A DNA stretch of 20,989 nt, from IMG/VR virus record IMGVR_UViG_3300017773_000191, positions 1 through 20,989 of that record; one strand, 5' to 3'. The translations under genes were made by a program, and so were the position numbers. A model generated the notes under the pieces. It made no database searches. It was not told the DNA's origin and was given only the letters and a program-made list of their open reading frames with translations. The first letter of the stretch is position 1, and every line of letters starts with the position of its first letter. Of the stretch, positions 6,898-14,749 are shown one piece after another. This DNA comes from a virus.

Positions 6898-8046
6898 ATG
6901 GCTAATAATTTATTTTTTAGTAGAGACACCAGAGTAATTGTAGGCGATGGCACTACTTACTGGGAGATTCCTGTTCTTGATGGATTCTCTTTCTCTCAAG
7001 CAACAAATACTTCAGAGATTACTCTGAATGAGATGTCTTCAGCAGCAACTGGTAATGCCAGTCGTAGAGGGCGTAGAATGTTTAATGATTCTTATGCCCC
7101 TGCGGAGTGGAGCTTCTCAACATATATTCGTCCTTTCAAGTCAACCATTGATGCAGCAAATGGCTGGGACGGAACTTCTGCAGCGATGCACGCAGTAGAA
7201 GAAGTTCTTTGGGCTGCTCTTGTTGGTAATGCTGCCTTTACTGATGGAGGTGCAGATGCTAACAGTGCATGGAGCTCTAACCACGGTATAACAAACTCTG
7301 CTACTGCTTTAACCATTGACTTTGAAGATTCAAATACTTCTTCTCTTAAAGAGTTAGAAATATATTTTGTAATGGGACAAGGAGCTTACGATGCCGCGAC
7401 TCATACAATTTACAAGATCGATGGATGTTGCGTAAACGAAGCCTCTATAGAATTTGATGTTGAAGGTATTGCTACAATTAACTGGAGTGGTTTCGGAACT
7501 CTAATTTCTGAACAGGAAGGCTCTATTCCAACTGTAGCTATTTCAGAAGGAACTACAAGTACTGCCAACTTCATTCGTAATCGACTAACTACTTGTGCGA
7601 TAACTGCGACAACCGCAGAAAGTATTGTAGCTGCTTATAATCTAACTCTAACAGGCGGTAATATTACTTTTAACAATAATATTACTTTCTTAACTCCTGA
7701 GACTTTGGGTGTTATTAATCAGCCTATTGGTCACGTTACGGGTACTAGAAATATTTCTGGTAACTTTACTTGTTACTTAGGTAATCACTCTGCAGGAAGT
7801 GCAGACTTGTTTGAAGATCTGATCGAGTCTACAACCACTATTACAAACGACTTTAACTTAGTGTTTGCAATAGGCGGTTCATCTGCACCAAATGTTACGA
7901 TCACTTTGCCAACTTGTCACTTAGAGATACCTACTCATTCTATTGAAGACATTATATCTCTTGAGACTAACTTCCATGCGCTACCATCAACTATTGACGG
8001 AGCAGATGAAGCAAGCATTGTTTATGCAGGTCCTACCTTAACATAG
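6898..8046 (+). CDS. Major tail tube protein, apparently internally duplicated
   Basis: A 382-residue beta-rich protein preceded by a good AGGAGA site (6887-6892). It follows the tail terminator and precedes the tail chaperones, the place of the tube subunit. The first half (about 25-203) has the tube-type order: DGFSFSQATNTSEITLNE, a polymerisation-loop-like stretch (GNASRRGRRMFNDSYAPAEW), FSTYIRPF, a helix (MHAVEEVLWAALVG), LKELEIYFVMGQ, and CCVNEASIEFDVEGIATINW. The second half (about 245-362) repeats this order in shorter form: LTGGNITFNNNITFL, GTRNISGNFTCYLG, the helix ADLFEDLIEST, NDFNLVFAIGG, and TCHLEIPTHSIEDIISLETN. At 382 residues it is about twice a simple tube subunit. Siphophage T5 has a duplicated tube protein (pb6) that forms trimeric pseudo-hexamers, and the same may apply here. 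Confidence 0.8.
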   Translation: MANNLFFSRDTRVIVGDGTTYWEIPVLDGFSFSQATNTSEITLNEMSSAATGNASRRGRRMFNDSYAPAEWSFSTYIRPFKSTIDAANGWDGTSAAMHAVEEVLWAALVGNAAFTDGGADANSAWSSNHGITNSATALTIDFEDSNTSSLKELEIYFVMGQGAYDAATHTIYKIDGCCVNEASIEFDVEGIATINWSGFGTLISEQEGSIPTVAISEGTTSTANFIRNRLTTCAITATTAESIVAAYNLTLTGGNITFNNNITFLTPETLGVINQPIGHVTGTRNISGNFTCYLGNHSAGSADLFEDLIESTTTITNDFNLVFAIGGSSAPNVTITLPTCHLEIPTHSIEDIISLETNFHALPSTIDGADEASIVYAGPTLT

Positions 8047-8059
8047 TAAAAAATATTTC

Positions 8060-8088
8060 TTGACATTTATGGTCATTTCGACTATACT
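8060..8088 (+). promoter_or_regulatory. Sigma70-type promoter just upstream of a terminator
   Basis: TTGACA (8060-8065) and TATACT (8083-8088) are separated by 17 bp, five of six at -10 and six of six at -35. The predicted start is near 8094-8096, only about 16 nt before the terminator hairpin at 8111. Unless the terminator leaks, this promoter would make an RNA of about 40 nt; with read-through it would drive the chaperone and tape measure genes. Confidence 0.65.
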
Positions 8089-8110
8089 ATGAAATAGAAA
8101 ATCGAAAGAA

Positions 8111-8134
8111 GGGGTGATTTTCACCCCTTTTTTT
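8111..8134 (+). terminator. Intrinsic terminator between tail tube and chaperone genes
   Basis: GGGGTGA (8111-8117), loop TTT, TCACCCC (8121-8127) and a run of seven T (8128-8134) form a textbook intrinsic terminator with a purine-rich lead (AAAGAA). It would stop transcription coming from the tail tube gene and from the promoter at 8060-8088. GAAAATC at 8097-8103 is exactly complementary to GATTTTC at 8116-8122, which overlaps the top of the stem, so a competing weaker hairpin is possible. Confidence 0.85.
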
Positions 8135-8165
8135 ATTCCACAAATTTATTAAGGATAACAAAAAT

Positions 8166-8588
8166 ATGAGCGACACCCCTATTTCTTTGGCGAGTCTGAT
8201 GACTCCAAGTAAAACCGTAACAATAGACTTCCCTGGCTGTAAGGACATGACAGTAGATCTTTGCTATCTCTCTAGAGAAGAGTTAGTTAAATTACGCAAA
8301 AAGTGTGTAAGTACAAAGTTCAGCAAAAAGACCCGACAACCAGAAGAAGAACTAAACGAAGAGTTATTCTTAGAACATTACTGTAAGGCAGTTATCAAGG
8401 GCTGGAAAGGCTTAAAATATCGTTACCTAGAAGAGCTTCTTTTGGTAGATATATCGGAATTGAATGCTGATGATGAACTTGCCTATACTTTTGACAATGC
8501 AGAACTCCTTATGAAAAACTCAGGTGACTTTGATACTTGGGTAACTGATACTGTGAGTGATCTGGAAAATTTTACTGGGAACAAGTAG
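8166..8588 (+). CDS. Tail assembly chaperone (lambda gpG-like)
   Basis: A 140-residue acidic, helical protein located between tail tube and tape measure, the invariant place of the G-type chaperone that keeps the tape measure soluble and recruits tube subunits. The N-terminus (PISLASLMTPSKTVTIDFPG) and the helical part LSREELVKLRKKCVS, then EELFLEHYCKAVIKGWKGL, are characteristic of such chaperones in phages with 'lm.p.k.v.vdfpg' starts. The start ATG has AAGGA at 8151-8155. Near the 3' end, A AAT TTT at 8567-8573 allows a -1 shift into the next frame (separate entry). No recognisable enzyme motif. Confidence 0.8.
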   Translation: MSDTPISLASLMTPSKTVTIDFPGCKDMTVDLCYLSREELVKLRKKCVSTKFSKKTRQPEEELNEELFLEHYCKAVIKGWKGLKYRYLEELLLVDISELNADDELAYTFDNAELLMKNSGDFDTWVTDTVSDLENFTGNK

Positions 8589-8998
8589 CAGAGATAACTA
8601 AGCTACTTGAAAAATCTGTAAAACAAGAAGATCAAATAGACTTAGACAAGTATTTAAGCATCTGTGAACAGTTAGGAGAAGAACCAGACCCCGATAAAAT
8701 GCCGCTAGATACTTCGGACTTTCCGCCCGATGTTCAAGTGGCATTTTTTATATTTGGACTTTTAGAAGATAACTGGGATACTATGTCAGGGACATACCTA
8801 GGAAAGAAATGGGGATCAGTTGAATACTTTTTTAATCTTTATGAAGTTCAAGAACCTAAAGTAATTTTGCAATTTATGAAAATTTATGAACATATAATTG
8901 TAGAATATAAGCATCAAAAAGCGGAAGAAAAAAGAAAAGCAGAGAAACGCAAATCTGCAGGCGGTGGAAAAAATTACACCCATAACGTTCAAGGCTAA
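8166..8998 (+). CDS. GT-type frameshift fusion of the tail assembly chaperone
   Basis: The product is read from 8166 to 8573, then by -1 frameshift from 8573 to the stop at 8996-8998, giving about 277 residues (136 + 141). The -1 frame has stops up to 8558-8560, opens at 8561 and stays open to 8998. The slippery heptamer A AAT TTT (8567-8573) is in the correct phase in the 28-nt overlap before the zero-frame TAG (8586-8588). The T-like extension begins around YWEQVAEITKLLEKS and ends in a basic, low-complexity tail (KAEEKRKAEKRKSAGGGK). The only ATG in the extension frame near its start (8699) has no ribosome binding site and would lose 42 codons, so independent translation is unlikely. Programmed -1 shifting at this position is conserved in lambda and many siphophages. 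The end overlaps the tape measure start by 1 nt. Confidence 0.8.
8567..8573 (+). promoter_or_regulatory. Programmed -1 ribosomal frameshift site
   Basis: A AAT TTT fits the X XXY YYZ rule with zero-frame codons GAA AAT TTT re-pairing as AAA TTT in the -1 frame. It lies just after the last -1-frame stop (8558-8560) and 12 nt before the zero-frame stop. I did not find an obvious strong downstream hairpin by eye. Confidence 0.8.
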
Positions 8999-11900
8999 TG
9001 GCAAAGAAGCAAAAGGTAGAGATAGATGTAATTGTCGACGACAAGGGCACTAATAAAAAAGTTGCCCTTGAAAGTAAAAAAGCCGCCAAAGGCTTAGACG
9101 ATACTGCAAAAAGTGCTCATACCGCAGATAGAAATCTAAAAGGTGCTGCTCAGGCATCTGCAAACGGTACTAAAAACTTCTCTAAAATGTCGCAAGGCAT
9201 GGGAGGTCTTGTAGGTGCCTATGCAACTATTGCTGCCACTGTGTTTGCTACTACTGCCGCATTTCAGGCTTTGAAAACTGCCGCTGATTTCAGGGTAATT
9301 AAAGAGTCCCAGGTAGCTTTCTCTGCCGCAACAGGTCAAGGTATGCGAAGCCTTACTAGAGAGATTCAGACCGCTTCGGATAATATGCTAAATTTCCAGG
9401 CAGCATCTGAAGCCGCAGCTATTGGTATCGCTTCGGGTCTTTCGGGCTCTCAACTTAATGAACTATCGGAAGGTGCGGCAAACGTATCCAAAATTCTCGG
9501 TAGAGACGTAACAGATTCTTTCAATCGCCTCGTTCGAGGTGTAACTAAAGCAGAACCAGAACTCTTAGATGAATTAGGTATTACTCTTCGTCTTGCAGAC
9601 GCACAAGAGAATTACGCAACTAAGCTTAAGATAAGTGCTAAAGACTTATCTAATTTTCAAAAGAAACAAGCAGTATATACCGAAGTTCAAACTCAATTAG
9701 AAGAAAAATATAATGCTGTAGCAGATGCTACAGAGATGTCCGCAAATGCTATTTCACAACTTGCTGTAGCTTTCGATAAAGTACTAAACCCAGTAAAAGA
9801 CTTCTTTGCCTTGATAGCAGAGCCTGTAGCAGAATTTTTCTCACAGAATGTAAGATCTTTAAGTATTGTAATGGGTTTACTAGCTGTACCTCTGCTTAAA
9901 TCAGTTATACCAGGATTAGAGGGTTTTGGTGCAGCAGCCAAACAAAGCGCAGAAGACGCAACAAAAGCCTTTAAACAAACTAAAGGTGAAATTGATGAGT
10001 TAGCAAAATCCAAAAAGAGTATTAGTGCGGACCCTGTAAAAGCAGGTAAGTCAGCTTTATCTGGTGTTGATGCTCCTACGGGTTCAGGTGCTGCTCTACT
10101 AAAATCAGGCAAAAAACCTAATCAAAGACAGTTAGCCTCTATGCGTAGATTTGCACGAGAAGGTAAAGGTATTGTGAAGCAAATGAGTGCTTCACAAAGA
10201 AGAGACTATTTAGCGGCTATTGAATCAATGATACAAGGTAAAACAAAACTTGGTATCAAAGTAAAAAATGTTGGAAAGCAGATTCAAACAAGTTGGAAAA
10301 TAACTACTAAGCGCATGGAAATGGTATGGCAAAAAACCATGGCGAAAATGAGTACAGCTGCAACAAAGATGGCGAACGGCATTAATAAAGTTATGAAAAT
10401 GGCGGGTATCATTGGAATCATTATGATGGTCTTTGATCTGTTAAAAATGGCGGCAAATGCTCTAGGTTTAATGAAGCCCGATGAAAGAGTTCAAGCATAC
10501 GCGGCAGAGGTAGAAGGTCTTACTCAAGCACTAAAAGAACACAATAAAGAATTTAAAGAATTTGCAAAAACTCAGGAAGCATTAACTGAGAAAGGTTTTA
10601 ATCCTACAAAAAATAGTATGGCTGCCTTCGGCGGTCTTGTAGACGCTTATGTGCCAAAGATTACAAAAATGATGGATCTGTTAAATAATCCTGTAACTTT
10701 TAAACGAGAAATGGAAGATATAGTAAAGCTAGGCGGAAAAGAAGTAATAAGTCTAGAGGAAAGGATGAAACGGATGAAGGAGTTACAAAAGACAATGTCC
10801 TTCACCGAGTCTTATAAACAATTAAATAATACTACTATTACAGAAGGTAGTCCAACGTATAATAGAGAAAGAAGAAAGGCAGGCAAAGATGCACCAGGTT
10901 TATTAGATAAGTTAGTTACTGATAAAGCGGATGTTAATGCAGCTACTGAGCAAATGGCACAATCACTAAAAGTGTTGAAAGGCGGACTAGAAGCTACTAA
11001 GATGGCTTCTACTCAGGCAGGCGGCAGATTCTTAACTCTTCTTAATATGTTGATTGATGGCGAAAAACTAACTCCTGCACTGACAAAAGAATTCAAAGAA
11101 CTTGGTAAGCAGTTTTCAGAAGCAGGTCAAAAAGCAACTTTTGTAAAGATGCAGTTAAAAGAAGTAACTAAACAGTATACCGCTCAGATAAATGGTATTA
11201 AGTTTCTGAAAACCGGTCAAACAGACTTATTAAAACTGCTGAGAGATACTGCCTCCACTATCAGAGGTATGGATGCATATAAAGGAAGGGCCGAAGAACT
11301 AATACTATTAGATGAGCAAATAGATAAGATTGAAAGACTTCAGACTATTGAAATTGGTTTCCTAAATGAGAAGTTAAGACTTCAGGGTATTATTGCAGGA
11401 GCAAAAATTGGAGCAACTCCAATGGAGGCGAAAGAGTTAGAGCGTCAGAAAAAACTTTTAGAAGTAGAAATAAAAAGAAACAATATTATTGCAAAACTAA
11501 ATGAAGCAGAGGGAAGCCTAGACCCTGCGATGCAGGCAAATTATCAACATCAATTAATGATGTTAAACTTCCAAGAAGAGTCCCTACAAAGACAAATTGA
11601 CAGGGCAGCAGTATTAGGCGATACACTAAAAGCCGCATTTGAAACAAACATGGCATCGGGTATTGAAGAACTTATTACTGGAGCTGAAAGTAGTTTCACT
11701 GACTTCTTAGGAAAGATGGGTGAAAACGTACTTAAAGAGGGTGCAAAAGAGTTGTCAAGGAATCTAACACAAGATCTAATGGGTGGTCTATTCGGCAAGA
11801 AAAGCAGTCCAGAAGAGAAAATGAAGACCGCAATGAAAGAGGGCGGAGAAATTGCAGCACAGCAAATTAAAGACGCTCTCTCAGGAAAACTAACAACTAC

Positions 11901-12465
11901 CGGAGAAAGTACAGTTTCAGATGCCGTAGAAAATATGACAGGTGATGGAGACGGCGCATTATCCTCCTTCAGTAAAGATATTAAAGAAACTTTAGGTGCA
12001 GAAGCCCCCTTCTTATCAAAACTAAAAGATACTTTCAAGTCTGGAGGAGATTTCTTTTCAACTGCGTTCGGCGAAGTATTCTCAGGACTAGGTGAAATTG
12101 GGGGCGGTCTGCTAAGCATATTTGGTTTTGCAAGTGGAGGTATAGCCTCTCCAGGCAAGAAAGTACCCGGATATTCTACAGGAGGAGTTGCAAAAGGGTC
12201 TAAACAAGGCTATCCTGCAGTTCTTCATGGTACAGAAGCAGTTGTACCTTTACCTAACGGGAAGTCAATTCCCGTTGAGATGACAAGCGGAGGAAATACT
12301 CAAAACAATGTTGTTGTAAATGTTTCAACAGATGGAAGTGTACAAACACAATCAGATGCTCCAGATACAGAAGCATTAGGTAAGGCAGTAGCAGCAGCAG
12401 TTAAAGAAGAACTACAAAATCAAAAACGATCAGGCGGTATTCTTAATCCGTACGGAGCAGCATAA
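8998..12465 (+). CDS. Tape measure protein
   Basis: The 1155-residue protein is the longest complete gene here and sits directly after the chaperones. It sets tail length and is ejected with the DNA. Residues 1-68 are charged; a hydrophobic segment spans about 69-91 (GLVGAYATIAATVFATTAAF). A long Ala-rich helical region follows with the tape-measure-like ATGQGMRSLTREIQTAS and LFDELGI-type segment (ELLDELGITLRLADA). A second hydrophobic segment is at about 465-490 (MAGIIGIIMMVFDLL). Helical and coiled regions continue to about 900. Gly-rich C-terminal segments include ASGGIASPGKKVPGYSTGGV and YPAVLHGTEAVVPLPNGKS (about 1043-1094), a conserved tape measure ending. No peptidase or muramidase motif was recognised. 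By comparison with lambda (853 residues, about 135-150 nm tail), a tail of roughly 170-200 nm is inferred. Confidence 0.93.
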   Translation: MAKKQKVEIDVIVDDKGTNKKVALESKKAAKGLDDTAKSAHTADRNLKGAAQASANGTKNFSKMSQGMGGLVGAYATIAATVFATTAAFQALKTAADFRVIKESQVAFSAATGQGMRSLTREIQTASDNMLNFQAASEAAAIGIASGLSGSQLNELSEGAANVSKILGRDVTDSFNRLVRGVTKAEPELLDELGITLRLADAQENYATKLKISAKDLSNFQKKQAVYTEVQTQLEEKYNAVADATEMSANAISQLAVAFDKVLNPVKDFFALIAEPVAEFFSQNVRSLSIVMGLLAVPLLKSVIPGLEGFGAAAKQSAEDATKAFKQTKGEIDELAKSKKSISADPVKAGKSALSGVDAPTGSGAALLKSGKKPNQRQLASMRRFAREGKGIVKQMSASQRRDYLAAIESMIQGKTKLGIKVKNVGKQIQTSWKITTKRMEMVWQKTMAKMSTAATKMANGINKVMKMAGIIGIIMMVFDLLKMAANALGLMKPDERVQAYAAEVEGLTQALKEHNKEFKEFAKTQEALTEKGFNPTKNSMAAFGGLVDAYVPKITKMMDLLNNPVTFKREMEDIVKLGGKEVISLEERMKRMKELQKTMSFTESYKQLNNTTITEGSPTYNRERRKAGKDAPGLLDKLVTDKADVNAATEQMAQSLKVLKGGLEATKMASTQAGGRFLTLLNMLIDGEKLTPALTKEFKELGKQFSEAGQKATFVKMQLKEVTKQYTAQINGIKFLKTGQTDLLKLLRDTASTIRGMDAYKGRAEELILLDEQIDKIERLQTIEIGFLNEKLRLQGIIAGAKIGATPMEAKELERQKKLLEVEIKRNNIIAKLNEAEGSLDPAMQANYQHQLMMLNFQEESLQRQIDRAAVLGDTLKAAFETNMASGIEELITGAESSFTDFLGKMGENVLKEGAKELSRNLTQDLMGGLFGKKSSPEEKMKTAMKEGGEIAAQQIKDALSGKLTTTGESTVSDAVENMTGDGDGALSSFSKDIKETLGAEAPFLSKLKDTFKSGGDFFSTAFGEVFSGLGEIGGGLLSIFGFASGGIASPGKKVPGYSTGGVAKGSKQGYPAVLHGTEAVVPLPNGKSIPVEMTSGGNTQNNVVVNVSTDGSVQTQSDAPDTEALGKAVAAAVKEELQNQKRSGGILNPYGAA

Positions 12466-12842
12466 TGACAATAGGCTTTAATGTAGGGGGAACACTCGGT
12501 ATTGTAACCCCCGATAAATCAATGACTCGATCTAGTAAGCCAAATCTTTTAACAGCAACATTTGGTGATGGATACGAGCAAAGAGCCGTAGATGGTATAA
12601 ATCATTTAACTGAAACTTATACCGCAAGTTTTAAAACCAGAGGGAAGGCAGACATTGATGATATAGTAACATATTTGGAAAGTACAAATGGAGTTACAGA
12701 TTTTGATTTTACTATTCCTGATACGAATTCGGCAGGAGATAAAAAAACAATTAAAGTTGTATTCGTAGACTACAGTATTACCTATGAGTATGATAATTTT
12801 TATAGTTTAAATGTTAATTTAAGAAGGGTGTATGAACCATAA
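12465..12842 (+). CDS. Minor tail protein M-like (distal tail)
   Basis: A 125-residue protein of the phage minor tail (lambda gpM-type) group, a component of the distal tail between tube and tip. The visible pattern is SSKPNLLTATFGDGYEQRAV followed by DGINHLTETYTASFKTRG (family 'p.v....fGdGYeqr...G.n.....w...f'), then a helix IDDIVTYLESTNGVTDFDFT and C-terminal strands ending NFYSLNVNLRRVYEP. It lies directly after the tape measure with 1-nt TAATG overlaps on both sides, and before the L-like gene, as in lambda. Confidence 0.88.
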   Translation: MTIGFNVGGTLGIVTPDKSMTRSSKPNLLTATFGDGYEQRAVDGINHLTETYTASFKTRGKADIDDIVTYLESTNGVTDFDFTIPDTNSAGDKKTIKVVFVDYSITYEYDNFYSLNVNLRRVYEP

Positions 12843-14050
12843 TGACTGATGTAATTGCAACAGATTTACAAGGCCAACAGATTGAAAGTCCTATCGTTGA
12901 CTTGTTCGAGCTAACACTACCTTCGGGTTCTGTAGTTTACTTTCATCCTGGAAAAGATGACAGTTTATCAGATGTACAATTTAAATCAAAAGATGCAAAT
13001 AATAGTGGAAATTATACTGTAAATACATATACCGCTATACCTGCGGCTTTGGATGGTATGGAAATACAAGCAGACGGAGCAATTTCAAGACCTGCAATCA
13101 GTATTGCAAACGTGGGTCCTACTATATTAGCAAATAATCCTAGTCTTAAGTATTCGGACTTAGTAGGCCAGAATGTGATAAAGAGACAAACTTTAGCCAA
13201 GTATTTAGTAGGGGGCTCAGCATATGATAGCACTGCTACAACACCTCCAATGGAACTAGCGTCTGTAAAGTATAAAATTGATAGAGTATCTTCAGAAACA
13301 AATGTAGCTATAGTATTTGAACTAGCAGTTGCTTATGACTTAGAAGGTATTCAACTGCCTAGAAGAAAGGTGGTTGGGAAATATTGCTCATGGATGTATC
13401 AGGGTTTAAATATTTATGGCAAGGGTGGATGTACAGCGAGTTTAGATGGAGAAATTGTTTATAAGACACCCGGAAAAGGAAATACAACAAAAACAACTAC
13501 TATACTAACAGATATTGATAATAATTTTTTAGTAAGAATATCAGAGATAGACTTTAGTACTGTATCTAACTGGTTACAAAATACGCCTTACACTAAAGAC
13601 AGCAATTATGTAAAAACAGGTTCTGGTGCTAGTACACGAGCATGGCAATGTATTCAAGCCCACACGTCTCATGCTACGAATAACCATCCCACAGATTCTG
13701 GAGTAGGATCTAGTTATTGGGCGGAAATAAGACCTTATGCAGACTATGCAAATACTGGAACATATGCTTTAGGGTATTTAGTAAAACAAAGTATTACTCT
13801 AAATAATAAAACAGTAACAGCAATCTGGGAATGTATATTAGCGCATACATCCAGCTCTTCAACTATACCAGAGTTAGGAAGCCCTTATTGGAAAAGAATA
13901 GATTTATGTGGAAAAACTTTAACTTCCTGTAAGTGTAAGTTTAATTCTCTACCTAAAGACAACTCGGTAAATGGTAGTTTACCTAGTGGTAACAAGAGCG
14001 ATGCTCATCCACTTCCTTTTGGAGGTTTCCCTTCAACAGGAAGATTTTAG
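12842..14050 (+). CDS. Minor tail protein L-like with two inserted carbohydrate-binding-type modules
   Basis: A 402-residue protein, much longer than lambda gpL (232). Residues 1-200 are gpL-like: N-terminal LFELTLPSGSVVYFHPG, SRPAISIANVGP, and QLPRRKVVGKYCSWMYQG with C182 and C197. The C-terminal part has LCGKTLTSCKCKFN (C356, C363, C365) and the ending LPFGGFPSTGRF. Lambda gpL coordinates an Fe-S cluster with conserved cysteines, and the C-x6-C pair at 356/363 matches its second pair. Between the pairs lie two tandem modules, about 242-297 and 299-353. Each has aromatic residues and the same core, W-x-C-I-x-A-H-T-S (W268-S276 and W329-S337), then a Tyr-Trp pair near the end, the pattern of CBM5/12 chitin-binding-type modules. 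A sugar-binding role at the tail tip is inferred. Confidence 0.82.
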   Translation: MTDVIATDLQGQQIESPIVDLFELTLPSGSVVYFHPGKDDSLSDVQFKSKDANNSGNYTVNTYTAIPAALDGMEIQADGAISRPAISIANVGPTILANNPSLKYSDLVGQNVIKRQTLAKYLVGGSAYDSTATTPPMELASVKYKIDRVSSETNVAIVFELAVAYDLEGIQLPRRKVVGKYCSWMYQGLNIYGKGGCTASLDGEIVYKTPGKGNTTKTTTILTDIDNNFLVRISEIDFSTVSNWLQNTPYTKDSNYVKTGSGASTRAWQCIQAHTSHATNNHPTDSGVGSSYWAEIRPYADYANTGTYALGYLVKQSITLNNKTVTAIWECILAHTSSSSTIPELGSPYWKRIDLCGKTLTSCKCKFNSLPKDNSVNGSLPSGNKSDAHPLPFGGFPSTGRF

Positions 14051-14749
14051 ATGATAGAGTTTTTATCAGAAATAGAAAACCATTTTAAAGAATGTTACCC
14101 AAGAGAAGGCTGTGGTGTCTTAGCTGTATCAAAGGGCAAACTTAAATGGTTTCCTTGTACAAATATAGCAGAAGATAATGAAGATTTTATAATAGACTCC
14201 AGAGAATATATAAAAATATCTCAAAAATACGATATTGTAGGAGTAGTACACAGTCATCCAGATAGTACAGCAGATCCAAGCGATATGGATATAAAATATT
14301 GTAATGCTACCGGAATTACATACTATATATTTAGTTATCCGGAAATGGATATGCAAATAATTAATCCCGAAAAAGCAGAGAAAGATTTATATGGAAGGGA
14401 GTATGAATTTGGAGTAAATGATTGCTTTGAGGCAGCAAGAGATTATTATATATCTAAAGGTTTAAAAATACCAAATAGGCCTTTGTTTGAAGACGATTGG
14501 TGGGAAAAGGGTTTAAACTATTTTACGGATGAATATATTTCTTCGTGGGGCTTTAAAGTTGCAGAAGGTAATATGCAAGAGGGCGACTTAATAGTATTTA
14601 CAATCCAGGCGCACATACCAAACCATTGTGGCGTATATTTAGGAAACGATATTTTTTATCATCATGCAGAACACAGGCTTTCATGCCGAGAGAATTTATA
14701 TCCTTTATGGAAGAAAAACATAACCGGAGTTTACAGATATGAAACGTAA
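14051..14749 (+). CDS. Tail tip peptidase K-like: JAMM + NlpC/P60 domains
   Basis: A 232-residue protein of the lambda gpK type with two peptidase domains. Residues 1-105 form a JAMM/MPN metalloprotease: E19 in YPREGCG, then VGVVHSHP with H67 and H69, and S77 and D80 completing E...H-x-H-P-x6-S-x2-D, so the zinc site looks intact. Residues 115-232 are NlpC/P60-like: C125 in FGVNDCFEAARDYY, the GDLIVF strand, H192 in PNHCGVYLG, and FYHHAEHRLSC. The cysteine-histidine pair of a peptidoglycan endopeptidase is present. A role in cell wall penetration or tip processing is known for the family. The start ATG directly abuts the L-like stop; the end overlaps the I-like gene by 11 nt, as K and I genes overlap in lambda. 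Confidence 0.9.
   Translation: MIEFLSEIENHFKECYPREGCGVLAVSKGKLKWFPCTNIAEDNEDFIIDSREYIKISQKYDIVGVVHSHPDSTADPSDMDIKYCNATGITYYIFSYPEMDMQIINPEKAEKDLYGREYEFGVNDCFEAARDYYISKGLKIPNRPLFEDDWWEKGLNYFTDEYISSWGFKVAEGNMQEGDLIVFTIQAHIPNHCGVYLGNDIFYHHAEHRLSCRENLYPLWKKNITGVYRYET

Noticed and set aside
6840-6905. A 21-codon reading frame (ATG at 6840) in the gap before the tail tube gene, overlapping its start
   Set aside because: No ribosome binding site at a suitable distance and no recognisable peptide; the gap is better explained as the leader with the AGGAGA site for the tail tube gene.
8699-8998. Independent gene starting at ATG 8699
   Set aside because: No ribosome binding site, and the frame is open back to 8561 with a canonical slippery site at 8567-8573; it is treated as the -1 extension of the upstream chaperone.
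11550-12158. A 202-codon minus-strand frame within the tape measure gene
   Set aside because: It is fully contained in a clear tape measure coding region on the other strand, and its Ser/Pro-rich composition is typical of an antisense shadow.
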